Program-made: the position numbers and the translations under genes
Source of the DNA: an uncultured bacterium
Lineage (GTDB): Bacteria; Actinomycetota; Coriobacteriia; Coriobacteriales; Coriobacteriaceae
NCBI GenBank assembly: GCA_905216175.1
Contig: CAJMSV010000035.1
Location: 1 to 16,585, forward strand
Direction of reading: 5' to 3'
DNA: 16,585 nt
Shown: one piece after another, positions 6,219-14,401 of the stretch
How positions within the stretch are numbered: the stretch's first letter is position 1
How the letters are laid out: the number at the start of each line of letters is the position of its first letter
The notes under the pieces: generated by a model
What the model saw: only the letters and a program-made list of their open reading frames with translations
Databases searched by the model: none
Told to the model about the DNA's origin: nothing

Positions 6219-7154
6219 TTATGCGTCCTTCATCTTGACGTCGAGGGCGTCGCGCAGACCGTCACCCAGCAGGGTGAAGGCGAGCACCGTCGAGAGAATT
6301 GCCAGACCGGGCATGATCATCATCCAGGGAGCAGTCAGAAGATACTGCTGACCGTCTTGAATCATGGAGCCCCACGAAGGCGTAGGCGGAATAACGCCCA
6401 TGCCGAGGAAGGACAGAGCTGACTCGGTCAGGATGGCGCCACCAATGTTCATGGTCGCGTAGACCACGATGGAGGCGACGGAGTTCGGGAAGATGTGACG
6501 CACGACGATACGAGCATCAGATGCACCCATCGCGCGCGCAGCGTCAACATAATCGTTTTCCTTGACCGTCAAGATTGCAGAGCGGAAGACGCGCGCAATC
6601 GAAGGCCAGCCGAGAATGCCGATGGCGAAAAAGACGTTCTGAAGACCACGGCCGATAACGGCGATCATGGCGACAACGAAAAGCACGTACGGGAACGCCA
6701 GGAAAATATCCGCACAGCGCATGATGATCGTATCCCAGATGCCGCCGTAGAAACCGGCCAGAGCACCCATGACCAGACCAATCACCGTGGAGATCGCAGT
6801 GGCCATAATACCGACGGAAAGCGAAACACGTGCACCGTAGATAACGCGAACGAGAATGTCACGACCAAGGGCGTCGGTGCCAAACGGGTGCTCTGCACAC
6901 GGAGCCATCAGCGACGTCTGGGCCATGGTGGTCGAGTCGGAAGCCGTCGGCGAACCGAGCCAGGGCTTAGCCCACAGATCTGCGGTCAGGGCAACCACAA
7001 CGACGATGATGATCCAGCAGACACCGATAACGGCGAGCTTGTTCTTACGAAGACGCTTAAAAGCGTCGCCCCACAGCGTGCGGGACTTGGCGGGAGCAGA
7101 TGCGGCCTTGGTGGCGGTAGCCTGCTCCTGAGACTGAGAATCAGTTTCCTGCAT
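6219..7154 (-). CDS. oppC: Oligopeptide ABC transporter permease OppC
   Basis: One of two membrane permeases of the importer; 311 aa. A hydrophilic N-terminal tail rich in Gln, Ser and Ala (residues 1-25) precedes the first membrane helix (LAVIGVCWIIIVVVVALTA). The BPD_transp_1 domain follows, with about five more helices. The coupling loop that docks on the ATPases is DAARAMGASDARIVVRHIFPN. HPFGTDALGRDILVRVIYGA, just before the second helix, is typical of the DppC/OppC family. The ribosome site GGGAGG lies 8 nt before ATG. It starts 14 bp after oppB. Confidence 0.95.
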   Translation of the reverse strand: MQETDSQSQEQATATKAASAPAKSRTLWGDAFKRLRKNKLAVIGVCWIIIVVVVALTADLWAKPWLGSPTASDSTTMAQTSLMAPCAEHPFGTDALGRDILVRVIYGARVSLSVGIMATAISTVIGLVMGALAGFYGGIWDTIIMRCADIFLAFPYVLFVVAMIAVIGRGLQNVFFAIGILGWPSIARVFRSAILTVKENDYVDAARAMGASDARIVVRHIFPNSVASIVVYATMNIGGAILTESALSFLGMGVIPPTPSWGSMIQDGQQYLLTAPWMMIMPGLAILSTVLAFTLLGDGLRDALDVKMKDA

Positions 7155-7168
7155 GAGACGTACCTCCC

Positions 7169-8206
7169 TTAGGCCTTATCCGACGGACCGCCAAGGCGGA
7201 TGCGCGGGTCGAGGAATGCATAGCTAATGTCGACGAGCAGGTTGATCACCATGACGACGACGACGATGAGCGTAACGCCGCCCATAACGATGGGCCAGTC
7301 ACGCATGCTAATGGCGCGATAGACCTCATAGCCGATACCGGGCCAGTTAAAGACCGTCTCGGTCAGGATGGCGCCCGAAAGCATGCCGCCAAAGTCGACA
7401 CCAATATAGGTAACGACGGGGATGAGTGCATTCTTAAGCGCATGCTTGATGATGATCGCGCGATTGGAGAGACCCTTGGCTTTTGCCGTACGAATGTAAT
7501 CCTGGTTCATGACGTCAAGCAGCTGCGAGCGCATAATGCGGGCAGCATAAGCGGTCGAAACCGAAGCCAGCGTAATGGTCGGAAGCACATAGTGCATCCA
7601 ATCCTGATACTGAGAGCTGGCCCCGCCGGCACCCGAGATCGGCATGGAGAATGCACCGCCCGTGGCGTCCTTGAGAATGACGCCAAAGAACAGTTGCAGC
7701 AACATACCGAGCCAGAAGGCCGGGACGGCAACGAGGATCGACGTGGTGAGCGTTACCAAAATATCCCAGAAGGAATAACGCTTTACCGCCGAAATGATAC
7801 CCGCACCGATACCCATGATTGCCTCGAGCACGATGGCGCACGCGGCAAGTTTGACCGTATACGGATACTTCTGGGCAAAGATTTCCGTAACCGGCAGCTT
7901 GCGCTGATACGAATTGCCCAGATCACCATGAAGCAGGCCGTTCATGTAATACAAGTAACGGTCCACGAGCGACGTTTGAACGGGGTCGCCGTTCTCGTCA
8001 AGGATCGCGTTGCCGTCCTCGTCCGACTGGACCAGGTGATAGCGGACGCGAAGCTGAAGCTCCACCTCGGGGGACAGAGCCTTGTCTCCACCGATCAGCT
8101 TGATCGGATCTCCCGGCACGATATTCTGGAGGGCGAACAGAATCAGCGTAACGCCCAAAAACACCGGGATGAACTGAAGCACACGTTTAACGATGTACTT
8201 ACCCAT
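7169..8206 (-). CDS. oppB: Oligopeptide ABC transporter permease OppB
   Basis: The second permease; 345 aa. The N-terminus MGKYIVKRVLQFIPVFLGVT and NIVPGDPIKL is typical of DppB/OppB. Six membrane helices are predictable, and the coupling loop is AKGLSNRAIIIKHALKNALI. The first periplasmic loop contains an acidic stretch, DEDGNAILDENGDP, longer than in the E. coli protein; I read this as a lineage-specific insertion. The ribosome site AGGGG lies just before ATG. A hairpin separates it from oppA, so it may be expressed at a lower level than the binding protein. Confidence 0.94.
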   Translation of the reverse strand: MGKYIVKRVLQFIPVFLGVTLILFALQNIVPGDPIKLIGGDKALSPEVELQLRVRYHLVQSDEDGNAILDENGDPVQTSLVDRYLYYMNGLLHGDLGNSYQRKLPVTEIFAQKYPYTVKLAACAIVLEAIMGIGAGIISAVKRYSFWDILVTLTTSILVAVPAFWLGMLLQLFFGVILKDATGGAFSMPISGAGGASSQYQDWMHYVLPTITLASVSTAYAARIMRSQLLDVMNQDYIRTAKAKGLSNRAIIIKHALKNALIPVVTYIGVDFGGMLSGAILTETVFNWPGIGYEVYRAISMRDWPIVMGGVTLIVVVVMVINLLVDISYAFLDPRIRLGGPSDKA

Positions 8207-8236
8207 ACCACACCCCTATCTAGGGATTAACCTAAA

Positions 8237-8266
8237 TGGGATGCCGATCGCCAGACCGGCATCCCA
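8237..8266 (-). terminator. Hairpin between oppA and oppB, leaky terminator or mRNA stabiliser
   Basis: TGGGATGCCG (8237-8246) and CGGCATCCCA (8257-8266) form a perfect 10-bp stem with a 10-nt loop. On the minus strand it is followed by TTTAGG, a very short U-tract. It sits in the 156-bp gap between oppA and oppB. In many binding-protein operons such a hairpin lets the binding protein be made in excess over the membrane parts; that role is inferred here. Confidence 0.6.
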
Positions 8267-8362
8267 AAATTACCATCAGCCAGTTTACCCCAGGTTAGGG
8301 AGAACTGAATGTTTCCCATGAGGTCTACGTAAATACTTGACCCTCACGGAAGCAGCAAACTC

Positions 8363-10039
8363 TTAGGCGAGCTCAGCGGTACCCAGATCGGCGTGCTTCT
8401 GCGGATCGACATAGAGGTGCTTGATGCGATCGGAGCCGGCGATGGTGTGCGTGTAGAACATCACCGGGATGACCGGGCAGTCGGCAGCGACCATTGCATC
8501 GGCCTCCTGCATCTTAGCGACGCGCTCTTCGTCGTCAACCGTGGAACGGGCCTCATCGACCTTGGCGTCGAACTCGGGGTTGTTGTAACCAGAGCGGTTG
8601 TCGCCACCGAGGGAGTCGGAGTGGAACAGCGGATACAGGAAGTTGTCCATGATCGGGTAGTCAGCAATCCAACCCAGACGACCGCACTGATAGTTAAAGT
8701 TCTGATACTGCTCGAGCAGGGCAGACCACTCGGGGGTATCGGAGACAGCGGTAACGCCAACCTTGGCGAGGTCGCCGATGATGGACTCCATGATCTCCTT
8801 GTGGCCACCGTCCTGGTTGTAGGACAGAGTCACGTTAATGCCACGATCGCCGTTAGCGCCAGCGGGAGCAACCTTGTCGAGGTACTCGTTAGCCTTGTCG
8901 ACGTCGTAGGCGCAGAACTCCCATGCGCCCTCCTTGTAGCCATCGATGCCCGGAGGAACAATGCCGTCGGCAGGGGTACGGGTACCCTTGAAGATGGTCT
9001 TGCAGATGGCCTCACGGTTGATGGCCAGGGAGATACCCCTGCGCAGGTCGGCGTTGTTGAACGGCTCGGCCGTGTTGTTGCAGGTCAGGTAGTAGGTGGA
9101 AGGCTCGGCGCCGAGCAGCATGCGCTCGCCGTCACCCATGGTGTAGCCGTCCTTGGACACACCGCGATCCTTCTTGGCAGCGTCGATCTGAGCAACGGGA
9201 ACGTCGCAGACATCGAGGTTACCGGCCTGGAACTCCTTGTAAGCAGTCTCCATGTCCTTGATGACCTGGAAGTGGATGCCATCGATCTTGGCCTTGTCGC
9301 CATAGTAATCGTCGAACTTCTTGAGGTTGATCTCCTGACCATCCTCCCACTTGCCGTCCATCATGAACGGGCCGTTACCGACCGGTGCAAGGTAGAAGCT
9401 CTTGACATCGGACTCGGCGCACTCGGGAACCGGGGCCAGAGCCGGGTGAGAGGCAACGAAGGGGAAGTCGGCGTAAGCGGAAGACAGCTTGACGACGAGG
9501 GTCTCATCGTCGGGGCAAGTAACACCGCTGAGCTCGGTAGCGTTACCGGCAAGCAGGTCGTCATAGCCCTCGACCATGGAAAGGTGATAGGAGACCTCGG
9601 AAGGGCCGTACTCGGTAGCGATGGCCGACTTGGTGTTGACCAGACGCTCCCAACCGAGCTTGAAGGACTTGGAGGTAACGTCGTCACCGTTGTGGAACTT
9701 GGCCTTCTTGATCTTGAAGGTAAACTCGGTGGCGTCGTCGTTGGCCTCAAAGGACTCGCAAGCCAGCGGAACGATCTCGCCCTTCTCGGCGTCATAAGAG
9801 GTCAGAGCATCAAAGAGCTGGTACTCGACCTGAGTGCCCTGGTCCTCCTGGACGTTATAGGGGTCGATGCAGACCGGGTTGTTGATGTAGAAGTTCAGCG
9901 TCGAACCGGACTCAGAACCGGAAGCGTCGCCGCCCTTCTTGCCGCATGCGGCAAGAAAAGCCATGGAGCTCGCAGCGAGGGTGCCGCCAACAAAGGCGCG
10001 ACGACCCATAACGGGCTGGTGGAACATAGAATCAGCCAT
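8363..10039 (-). CDS. oppA: Oligopeptide-binding lipoprotein OppA
   Basis: The extracellular substrate-binding protein that delivers peptides to OppBC; 558 aa, family 5 (SBP_bac_5). The signal peptide carries twin arginines (GRRAFVGG, residues 12-19), a hydrophobic stretch and a lipobox LAAC with the lipidated Cys at residue 32, followed by a Ser/Gly-rich linker. The mature part has family features such as FDALTSYDAEKGEIVP near the N-terminus and repeated aromatic segments in the C-terminal lobe. The twin arginines suggest export by the Tat route, though Sec is possible. The ribosome site AAGGAGG lies 5 nt before ATG and fixes the start. Peptide specificity cannot be read from the sequence. 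Confidence 0.94.
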   Translation of the reverse strand: MADSMFHQPVMGRRAFVGGTLAASSMAFLAACGKKGGDASGSESGSTLNFYINNPVCIDPYNVQEDQGTQVEYQLFDALTSYDAEKGEIVPLACESFEANDDATEFTFKIKKAKFHNGDDVTSKSFKLGWERLVNTKSAIATEYGPSEVSYHLSMVEGYDDLLAGNATELSGVTCPDDETLVVKLSSAYADFPFVASHPALAPVPECAESDVKSFYLAPVGNGPFMMDGKWEDGQEINLKKFDDYYGDKAKIDGIHFQVIKDMETAYKEFQAGNLDVCDVPVAQIDAAKKDRGVSKDGYTMGDGERMLLGAEPSTYYLTCNNTAEPFNNADLRRGISLAINREAICKTIFKGTRTPADGIVPPGIDGYKEGAWEFCAYDVDKANEYLDKVAPAGANGDRGINVTLSYNQDGGHKEIMESIIGDLAKVGVTAVSDTPEWSALLEQYQNFNYQCGRLGWIADYPIMDNFLYPLFHSDSLGGDNRSGYNNPEFDAKVDEARSTVDDEERVAKMQEADAMVAADCPVIPVMFYTHTIAGSDRIKHLYVDPQKHADLGTAELA

Positions 10040-10138
10040 GCCATCCTCCTTATGAGATAGGACAAAGAAATGTTCAGTCGGACATATGTCGAGACAATCC
10101 GATCCGAACCATCAAAACGCCGCCCGCTGCTATGGCTG

Positions 10139-10167
10139 GTTATGCACAACAGACCAACGTATCGCAA
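10139..10167 (-). promoter_or_regulatory. Candidate promoter of oppA with overlapping dyad
   Basis: On the minus strand TTGCGA (10167-10162) and CATAAC (10144-10139) are 17 nt apart, matching the -35 and -10 consensus at 4/6 each. The leader would be roughly 95 nt. The dyad GTAT-CGCA-ATAC (10159-10170) covers the -35 box and could be an operator. A second candidate further up, TTTACA (10279-10274) with AAATAT (10256-10251), is also spaced 17 nt and overlaps the dyad TTACA-AATA-TGTAA (10265-10278). I cannot tell which is used. Confidence 0.35.
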
Positions 10168-10279
10168 TACAGTAGCGCATTTTATGCACGATTTGGGGCT
10201 AATTCCGGTTAACGGTCGAGAATTTCTTTAGTTGGGCGAAGTATGTGGGGATATTTTGACTCTGTTACAAATATGTAAA

Positions 10280-10307
10280 CAAAAAGGGTCCCGCACCTGC
10301 GAGACCC
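10280..10307 (-). terminator. Intrinsic terminator of secG
   Basis: Minus strand: GGGTC, T, CGC, loop AGGT, GCG, G, GACCC, then TTTTTG. The stem is 8 bp with a single mismatch and a good T-run (10285-10281). It lies 25 nt past the secG stop and separates secG from oppA. Confidence 0.88.
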
Positions 10308-10332
10308 ATTGCAAACGTATATACGCCGATGC

Positions 10333-10587
10333 TTAGTAGCCGACGATGCCCTGCGGGAAGAAGAACATGCACAGGACGACGCACACGGCAAAAACAACGG
10401 CCATAATTACCGTCAGGCGATCGAGGTTCTGCTCCATGACGCCCGTGGCAGAGCTGGAGTTATACAGCGAGCTAGCGATCATATCCGAAACGCCGGTGCC
10501 CTTACCGGAATGCATCAGGACGAGAATCGTCAGCGCCACGGCAGAGACAGCCCAAACGACAAACAGAAGAATCTGGAACGGACCCAT
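10333..10587 (-). CDS. secG: Protein-export membrane protein SecG
   Basis: A small subunit of the SecYEG translocon, 84 aa, the usual length. Two hydrophobic helices (about residues 4-24 and 59-77) flank a polar segment containing MHSGKGTGVSDM and MEQNLDRLT, which matches the SecG pattern of a Gly/Ser-rich loop and a NLDR motif before the second helix. The ribosome site AAGGAG lies 7 nt before ATG. The gene sits after gpmI, as in many Gram-positive bacteria, but terminators on both sides make it a separate unit. An extended -10-like TGGTACAGT lies upstream (minus strand, near 10638-10630). Confidence 0.93.
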   Translation of the reverse strand: MGPFQILLFVVWAVSAVALTILVLMHSGKGTGVSDMIASSLYNSSSATGVMEQNLDRLTVIMAVVFAVCVVLCMFFFPQGIVGY

Positions 10588-10690
10588 AGATAAGCTCCTT
10601 AATAGAACAGTTCAAACTCCAGTACTGTACCACAATCCCCCGCTCTCCCCTACCTGCCACTCAAGGACGGGGTGGAAATGGCAGAAATAC

Positions 10691-10726
10691 CAAAAAGGGG
10701 GTTGTCCGGTTGTGGACAACCCCCTT
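10691..10726 (-). terminator. Intrinsic terminator of the pgk-tpiA-gpmI unit
   Basis: GGGGGTTGTCC (10697-10707) and GGACAACCCCC (10714-10724) form a perfect 11-bp stem with a 6-nt loop, extended by AA/TT. On the minus strand TTTTTGG follows (10696-10690). It lies about 26 nt beyond the gpmI stop. A smaller hairpin AGAAAAC/GTTTTCT overlaps the space between stop and terminator. Confidence 0.92.
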
Positions 10727-10751
10727 ACTAGAAAACGGTATTTGTTTTCTA

Positions 10752-12305
10752 TTAGGCCTCGGTGGCGAGCACGCGGCCCGTCATCTCGGCGGAAGGCTCA
10801 ATACCAGCCATGGTGAGCATGGTCGGAGCGATATCGGAAAGACGGCCGTCCTCGATACCGGTGAGCTGTGCCTTCTCATCAACAATGATGAACGGCACGC
10901 GGTTGGTGGTGTGAGCCGTAAACGGATGCTTGGAACCGTCGGAAGCAACGTCAAACATGTGATCGGCGTTACCGTGGTCGGCGGTAATCAGCGCAAAGCC
11001 GCCCTTGGCGAGAATCGCCGGGACAACCTTGGACAGGGCATCGTCAACAGCCTCGACGGCCTTAACGGCGGCGTCGAAGACACCGGTGTGACCAACCATG
11101 TCGCAGTTCGCGAAGTTCACGATGTAGAAATCAGCGCGATCCTCGTTGATGGCGGCGACAAGCTTCTCGGTCACCTCGGGAGCGCTCATCTCGGGCTGCA
11201 GATCGTAGGTAGCGACCTTGGGGGAAGCGACGAGCACGCGCTCCTCGCCCTCCTTGGGCTCCTCGATGCCGCCGTTGAGGAAGAACGTCACGTGGGCGTA
11301 CTTCTCGGTCTCGGCGGTGTGCAGCTGCTTCAGGCCATTGGCGGCGATAACGTCGGCCAGGACGTTCTCGGGGAACGTCTTGGGGAAGGCGACCTCGACG
11401 TCAAACGTCGGATCGTACTCGGTCATCGTCACAAAGTGCGAAAGCTTGATCTGCTCGCGCTCAAAGCCGTCGAACTCCTTGTCCGTGAACACGCGGGTCA
11501 TCTGACGAGCGCGGTCGGGACGGAAGTTGAAGAAGATGGCCGCGTCGCCCTCGTGAATGCCCTCGTTGTGGGCAGCGAAGGGCTCGACGAACTCGTCGCC
11601 GCGCGGGTCCTTCTCGTAGTAGGCCTTGATACCGGCAACGGGGTCGACATCGGCATCGGACGCGTTGACCATGACGTCGTAGGCGCGCTGGATGCGCTCC
11701 CAACGGTTGTCGCGGTCCATCGCCCAATAACGACCCGAGACGGTGGCAACGCGAGCGTCGCAACCGGTCTCCTCGGAAATCTTGGCCAGGAAGGCGCAGA
11801 ACTCGCTCATGTAGCCAGCACCGGACTGCGGGTCGACGTCGCGGCCATCCATGAAGGCGTGGACACGAACGGTCTTGACGCCATGCTCGGCAGCCATCTT
11901 GACCAGAGCCTCAACGTGGTTCATATGAGAATGAACACCGCCAGGGCTCATAAGGCCCATGAGGTGGAGAGTCTTGCCGTCAGCCTTGACATCGTCCATA
12001 GCCTTGACAAAAACCTCGTTCTTGGCGATGGAGCCGTCCTTGATGGCATTGTTGATGCGCGAAAGCTCCTGGAACACGATGCGGCCGGCACCGATGTTGA
12101 GGTGACCCACCTCGGAGATGCCCATCTGGCCGTCGGGAAGGCCAACGTCCTCGCCCGAAGCGCCGAGCGTGGTGTGGGGGTACTTCTCGTACAGGCTATC
12201 AAGGAAGGGCGTCTTGGCAGCGGCGACGGCGTTCTCGCCATCGGCCGGAGCAAGGCCGCAACCATCCATGATGATCAGGAGTGCAGGAAGATGACGTTGT
12301 GCCAT
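10752..12305 (-). CDS. gpmI: 2,3-bisphosphoglycerate-independent phosphoglycerate mutase
   Basis: Interconverts 3- and 2-phosphoglycerate in glycolysis using a phosphoserine intermediate and two metal ions, usually manganese. At 517 aa it is full length for the family. Visible features are the metal ligand Asp14 in MDGCG, the active-site serine Ser64 in QMGISEVGH, the substrate segment SGRYWAMDRDNRWER, the arginine motif FFNFRPDRARQMTR, and metal-binding residues in NFANCDMVGHTG and ITADHGNADHM. The active-site motif is normally QMGNSEVGH; Ile replaces Asn here. It starts 5 bp after the tpiA stop, and the ribosome site TAGGA overlaps that stop. It ends the pgk-tpiA-gpmI unit. Confidence 0.95.
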   Translation of the reverse strand: MAQRHLPALLIIMDGCGLAPADGENAVAAAKTPFLDSLYEKYPHTTLGASGEDVGLPDGQMGISEVGHLNIGAGRIVFQELSRINNAIKDGSIAKNEVFVKAMDDVKADGKTLHLMGLMSPGGVHSHMNHVEALVKMAAEHGVKTVRVHAFMDGRDVDPQSGAGYMSEFCAFLAKISEETGCDARVATVSGRYWAMDRDNRWERIQRAYDVMVNASDADVDPVAGIKAYYEKDPRGDEFVEPFAAHNEGIHEGDAAIFFNFRPDRARQMTRVFTDKEFDGFEREQIKLSHFVTMTEYDPTFDVEVAFPKTFPENVLADVIAANGLKQLHTAETEKYAHVTFFLNGGIEEPKEGEERVLVASPKVATYDLQPEMSAPEVTEKLVAAINEDRADFYIVNFANCDMVGHTGVFDAAVKAVEAVDDALSKVVPAILAKGGFALITADHGNADHMFDVASDGSKHPFTAHTTNRVPFIIVDEKAQLTGIEDGRLSDIAPTMLTMAGIEPSAEMTGRVLATEA

Positions 12306-12310
12306 ATGTC

Positions 12311-13078
12311 CTACTCGCCTGCCTTGACGACCATAGAGGCGAAGTCGGCAGCCTTGAGCGAAGCGCCGCCCACGAGGGCGCCGTCAACGTCGGGCTTGGC
12401 GACGAGCTCGGCGATGTTGCCGGGCTTGGCGGAACCGCCATACAGCACGCGGATGCCGTTGGCGAGCTCCTCGCCGAACATCTCCTTGAGGGTCTCACGG
12501 ATAGCACCGCAGACCTCCTGAGCGTCCTCGGCGGTAGCGGTCTTGCCGGTGCCGATGGCCCAGATGGGCTCGTAGGCGACGACGACCTGCTTGGGGCAGG
12601 TGATCTCAAGGCCAGCAAGGCCAGCCTTGACCTGGTTCACGACGTGCTCGACATAGGTGCCAGCCTCGCGGACCTCGAGGGACTCGCCGCAGCAGAAGAC
12701 GGGAACAAGACCGGCGGAAACGAGAGCCATAGCCTTCTTGTTCTGATCCTCGTCGGTCTCGTGGAAGTAGTCGCGACGCTCGGAGTGACCGATGATGCAG
12801 TAGGTGCAGCCAGCGGACTTGAGCATGTCGCAAGAAGACTCACCGGTGAAGGCACCCTTGGCCTCCCAGTACTCGGTCTGTGCTCCGAGGGCGATGGGGG
12901 CAGCCTGAATGCGGTCATGAACCGTGGTGATGTCGATGGACGGAGGGCAGACGAGCACCTCGACGCCAGCCGGAACCTCGGGCAGAGCCTGAGCCAGCTC
13001 GTCGGCGAGCTTGGCGGCCTCGGCGACGTCGTTGTTCATCTTCCAGTTACCAGCGATAAGAAGGGTGCGATTAGGCAT
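12311..13078 (-). CDS. tpiA: Triosephosphate isomerase
   Basis: Interconverts dihydroxyacetone phosphate and glyceraldehyde-3-phosphate; cytoplasmic, usually a dimer. 255 aa, normal length. Catalytic residues are visible: Lys13 in AGNWKMNN, His98 in IIGHSERR and Glu170 in VAYEPIWAIGTGK, with the phosphate-binding LYGGSAKPGN near the end. The start is ATG at 13078, inside the end of pgk: the two genes share ATGCCTAA, an 8-nt overlap, and GGAGG lies 9 nt before the ATG within pgk. Translation is probably coupled to pgk. A longer in-frame extension is not used. Confidence 0.97.
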   Translation of the reverse strand: MPNRTLLIAGNWKMNNDVAEAAKLADELAQALPEVPAGVEVLVCPPSIDITTVHDRIQAAPIALGAQTEYWEAKGAFTGESSCDMLKSAGCTYCIIGHSERRDYFHETDEDQNKKAMALVSAGLVPVFCCGESLEVREAGTYVEHVVNQVKAGLAGLEITCPKQVVVAYEPIWAIGTGKTATAEDAQEVCGAIRETLKEMFGEELANGIRVLYGGSAKPGNIAELVAKPDVDGALVGGASLKAADFASMVVKAGE

Positions 13079-14261
13079 CGAGAAGCGCCTCCACTCCGGG
13101 CAGGGCCTTACCCTCGACGAGCTCCATGGAAGCGCCACCACCGGTGGAGCTCCCGCTCATCTTGTCGGCCAGGTTGAACTTGTAGACAGCTGCGACAGAG
13201 TCACCACCGCCGATGATCGAGGTGCAGTCAGCCTCGGCGAGAGCCTCGGCGATAGCCTGGGTGCCGTGAGCGAAGTTGTCGAACTCGAAGACGCCCATGG
13301 GACCATTCCAGAACACAGTCTTGGCGCCCTTGACGGCCTCGGCGTAAAGCTCCTCGGTCGTGGGGCCGATGTCCATACCCTCACGATCGTCGGGGATAGC
13401 GTCGGAAGCAACAACCTCGGGGACAGCGTCCTCGCCAAAGTGATCGGCAACACGGTTGTCGATGGGGAGTAGGATCTTGACACCCTTCTCCTCGGCCTTC
13501 TTGAGCATCTCGCCGGCGCGCTCGACCCAGTCCTCTTCCTTGAGGGACTGACCAACGGACAGGCCCTGAGCCAGGAAGAAGGTGTAGGCCATGCCGCCAC
13601 CGATGATCAGGGTGTCAGCGGAGTCGATGAGGTGATCGAGAACGCCGATCTTGGAGGAAACCTTGGAACCGCCGACGATGGCGACGAAGGGGCGCTCGGG
13701 CTCGGCGAAGATGCCGGTCAGCGTGTCGACCTCCTTCTCGAGCAAGAAGCCGGCGACGGCAGGCAGGTAAGCGGCGGGGCCCACGACGGAACCCTGGGCG
13801 CGGTGAGCGGTGCCGAAGGCATCGAGAACGAAGACGTCACCATAGGAAGCGAGCTTCTTGGCGATCTCGGGATCGTTCTTCTTCTCACGCTTGTCAAAAC
13901 GGACGTTCTCGAGAACGAGGACCTTACCCGGCTCGACGGCGGCGACAGCCTCAGCAGCCTTCTCGCCGTAGGTGTCAGCGACAAAGACAACGTCGAGACC
14001 AGAGAGCTCGGCGAGCTTCTTGGCGACAGGCTCAAGGGAGAGCTCGGGCTGGAAGCCGGTGCCCTCGGGACGGCCGAGGTGGCTCATGAGGATGACGCGA
14101 GCGTTGTGCTCAACGAGGTAGTTGATGGTGGGCAGGGCAGCCTTGATACGGGTGGTGTCGCCAACGACGCCATCCTTGATAGGCACGTTAAAGTCAACGC
14201 GGACGAGAACGCGCTTTCCGTCGACATCGATGTCGCGGACGGTCTTCTTGGTAAAGGCCAT
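13071..14261 (-). CDS. pgk: Phosphoglycerate kinase
   Basis: Transfers phosphate from 1,3-bisphosphoglycerate to ADP in glycolysis. 396 aa, a standard length. Family motifs in order are RVDFNVPIKDG (21-31), HLGRPEG (61-67), VAIVGGSKVSSKIGVL (193-208), GGGMAYTFFLAQG (221-233), FWNGPMGVFE (317-326) and GGGDSVAA (351-358). Near the C-terminus the usual SHISTGGGAS reads SGSSTGGGAS (369-378). I chose ATG at 14261, which begins MAFTKKTVRD; an upstream in-frame extension has no family match. A weak AAAGG lies 12 nt before it. A strong terminator between gap and pgk leaves little room for a separate promoter, so transcription may depend on read-through from gap. Confidence 0.97.
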   Translation of the reverse strand: MAFTKKTVRDIDVDGKRVLVRVDFNVPIKDGVVGDTTRIKAALPTINYLVEHNARVILMSHLGRPEGTGFQPELSLEPVAKKLAELSGLDVVFVADTYGEKAAEAVAAVEPGKVLVLENVRFDKREKKNDPEIAKKLASYGDVFVLDAFGTAHRAQGSVVGPAAYLPAVAGFLLEKEVDTLTGIFAEPERPFVAIVGGSKVSSKIGVLDHLIDSADTLIIGGGMAYTFFLAQGLSVGQSLKEEDWVERAGEMLKKAEEKGVKILLPIDNRVADHFGEDAVPEVVASDAIPDDREGMDIGPTTEELYAEAVKGAKTVFWNGPMGVFEFDNFAHGTQAIAEALAEADCTSIIGGGDSVAAVYKFNLADKMSGSSTGGGASMELVEGKALPGVEALLDA

Positions 14262-14284
14262 GTTTGCTTCTACCTTTCGTACGT

Positions 14285-14307
14285 GTCTGCCTCCCATTAC
14301 GGCAGAC
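14285..14307 (-). other. Hairpin in the pgk leader
   Basis: GTCTGCC (14285-14291) and GGCAGAC (14301-14307) form a 7-bp stem with a 9-nt loop, between the gap terminator and the pgk ribosome site. No T-run follows. It may protect the 5' end of the pgk message after processing, or influence its translation; no function can be read directly. Confidence 0.5.
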
Positions 14308-14315
14308 GATTTCTT

Positions 14316-14364
14316 ATAAAAAGGGCGCGACCCTAGGGTGTAAGCCCTATAAGGCCGCGCCCTT
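14316..14364 (-). terminator. Intrinsic terminator after gap, before pgk
   Basis: On the minus strand AAGGGCGCGGCC pairs with GGTCGCGCCCTT over 12 bp (one G-U pair); the 20-nt loop contains a second small stem TAGGG/CCCTA. TTTTTATAAG follows. It lies between two genes of one pathway, so it probably lowers pgk-tpiA-gpmI expression relative to gap. Confidence 0.88.
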
Positions 14365-14401
14365 CTTTAGACGCTCAACGAGCTATTCGCTAAAAGCTAA
14401 A

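Noticed and set aside
8393..10060. A 555-codon open frame on the plus strand opposite oppA
   Set aside because: It mirrors the codon bias of oppA, has no homology I recognise and no ribosome site, and its residues are low-complexity Val/Leu/Gly/Asp. The same applies to long plus-strand frames opposite oppD, oppF, gpmI, tpiA, pgk and gap.
10710..12521. A 603-codon open frame on the plus strand opposite gpmI
   Set aside because: It is an antisense shadow of gpmI and tpiA, which have clear catalytic motifs on the other strand.
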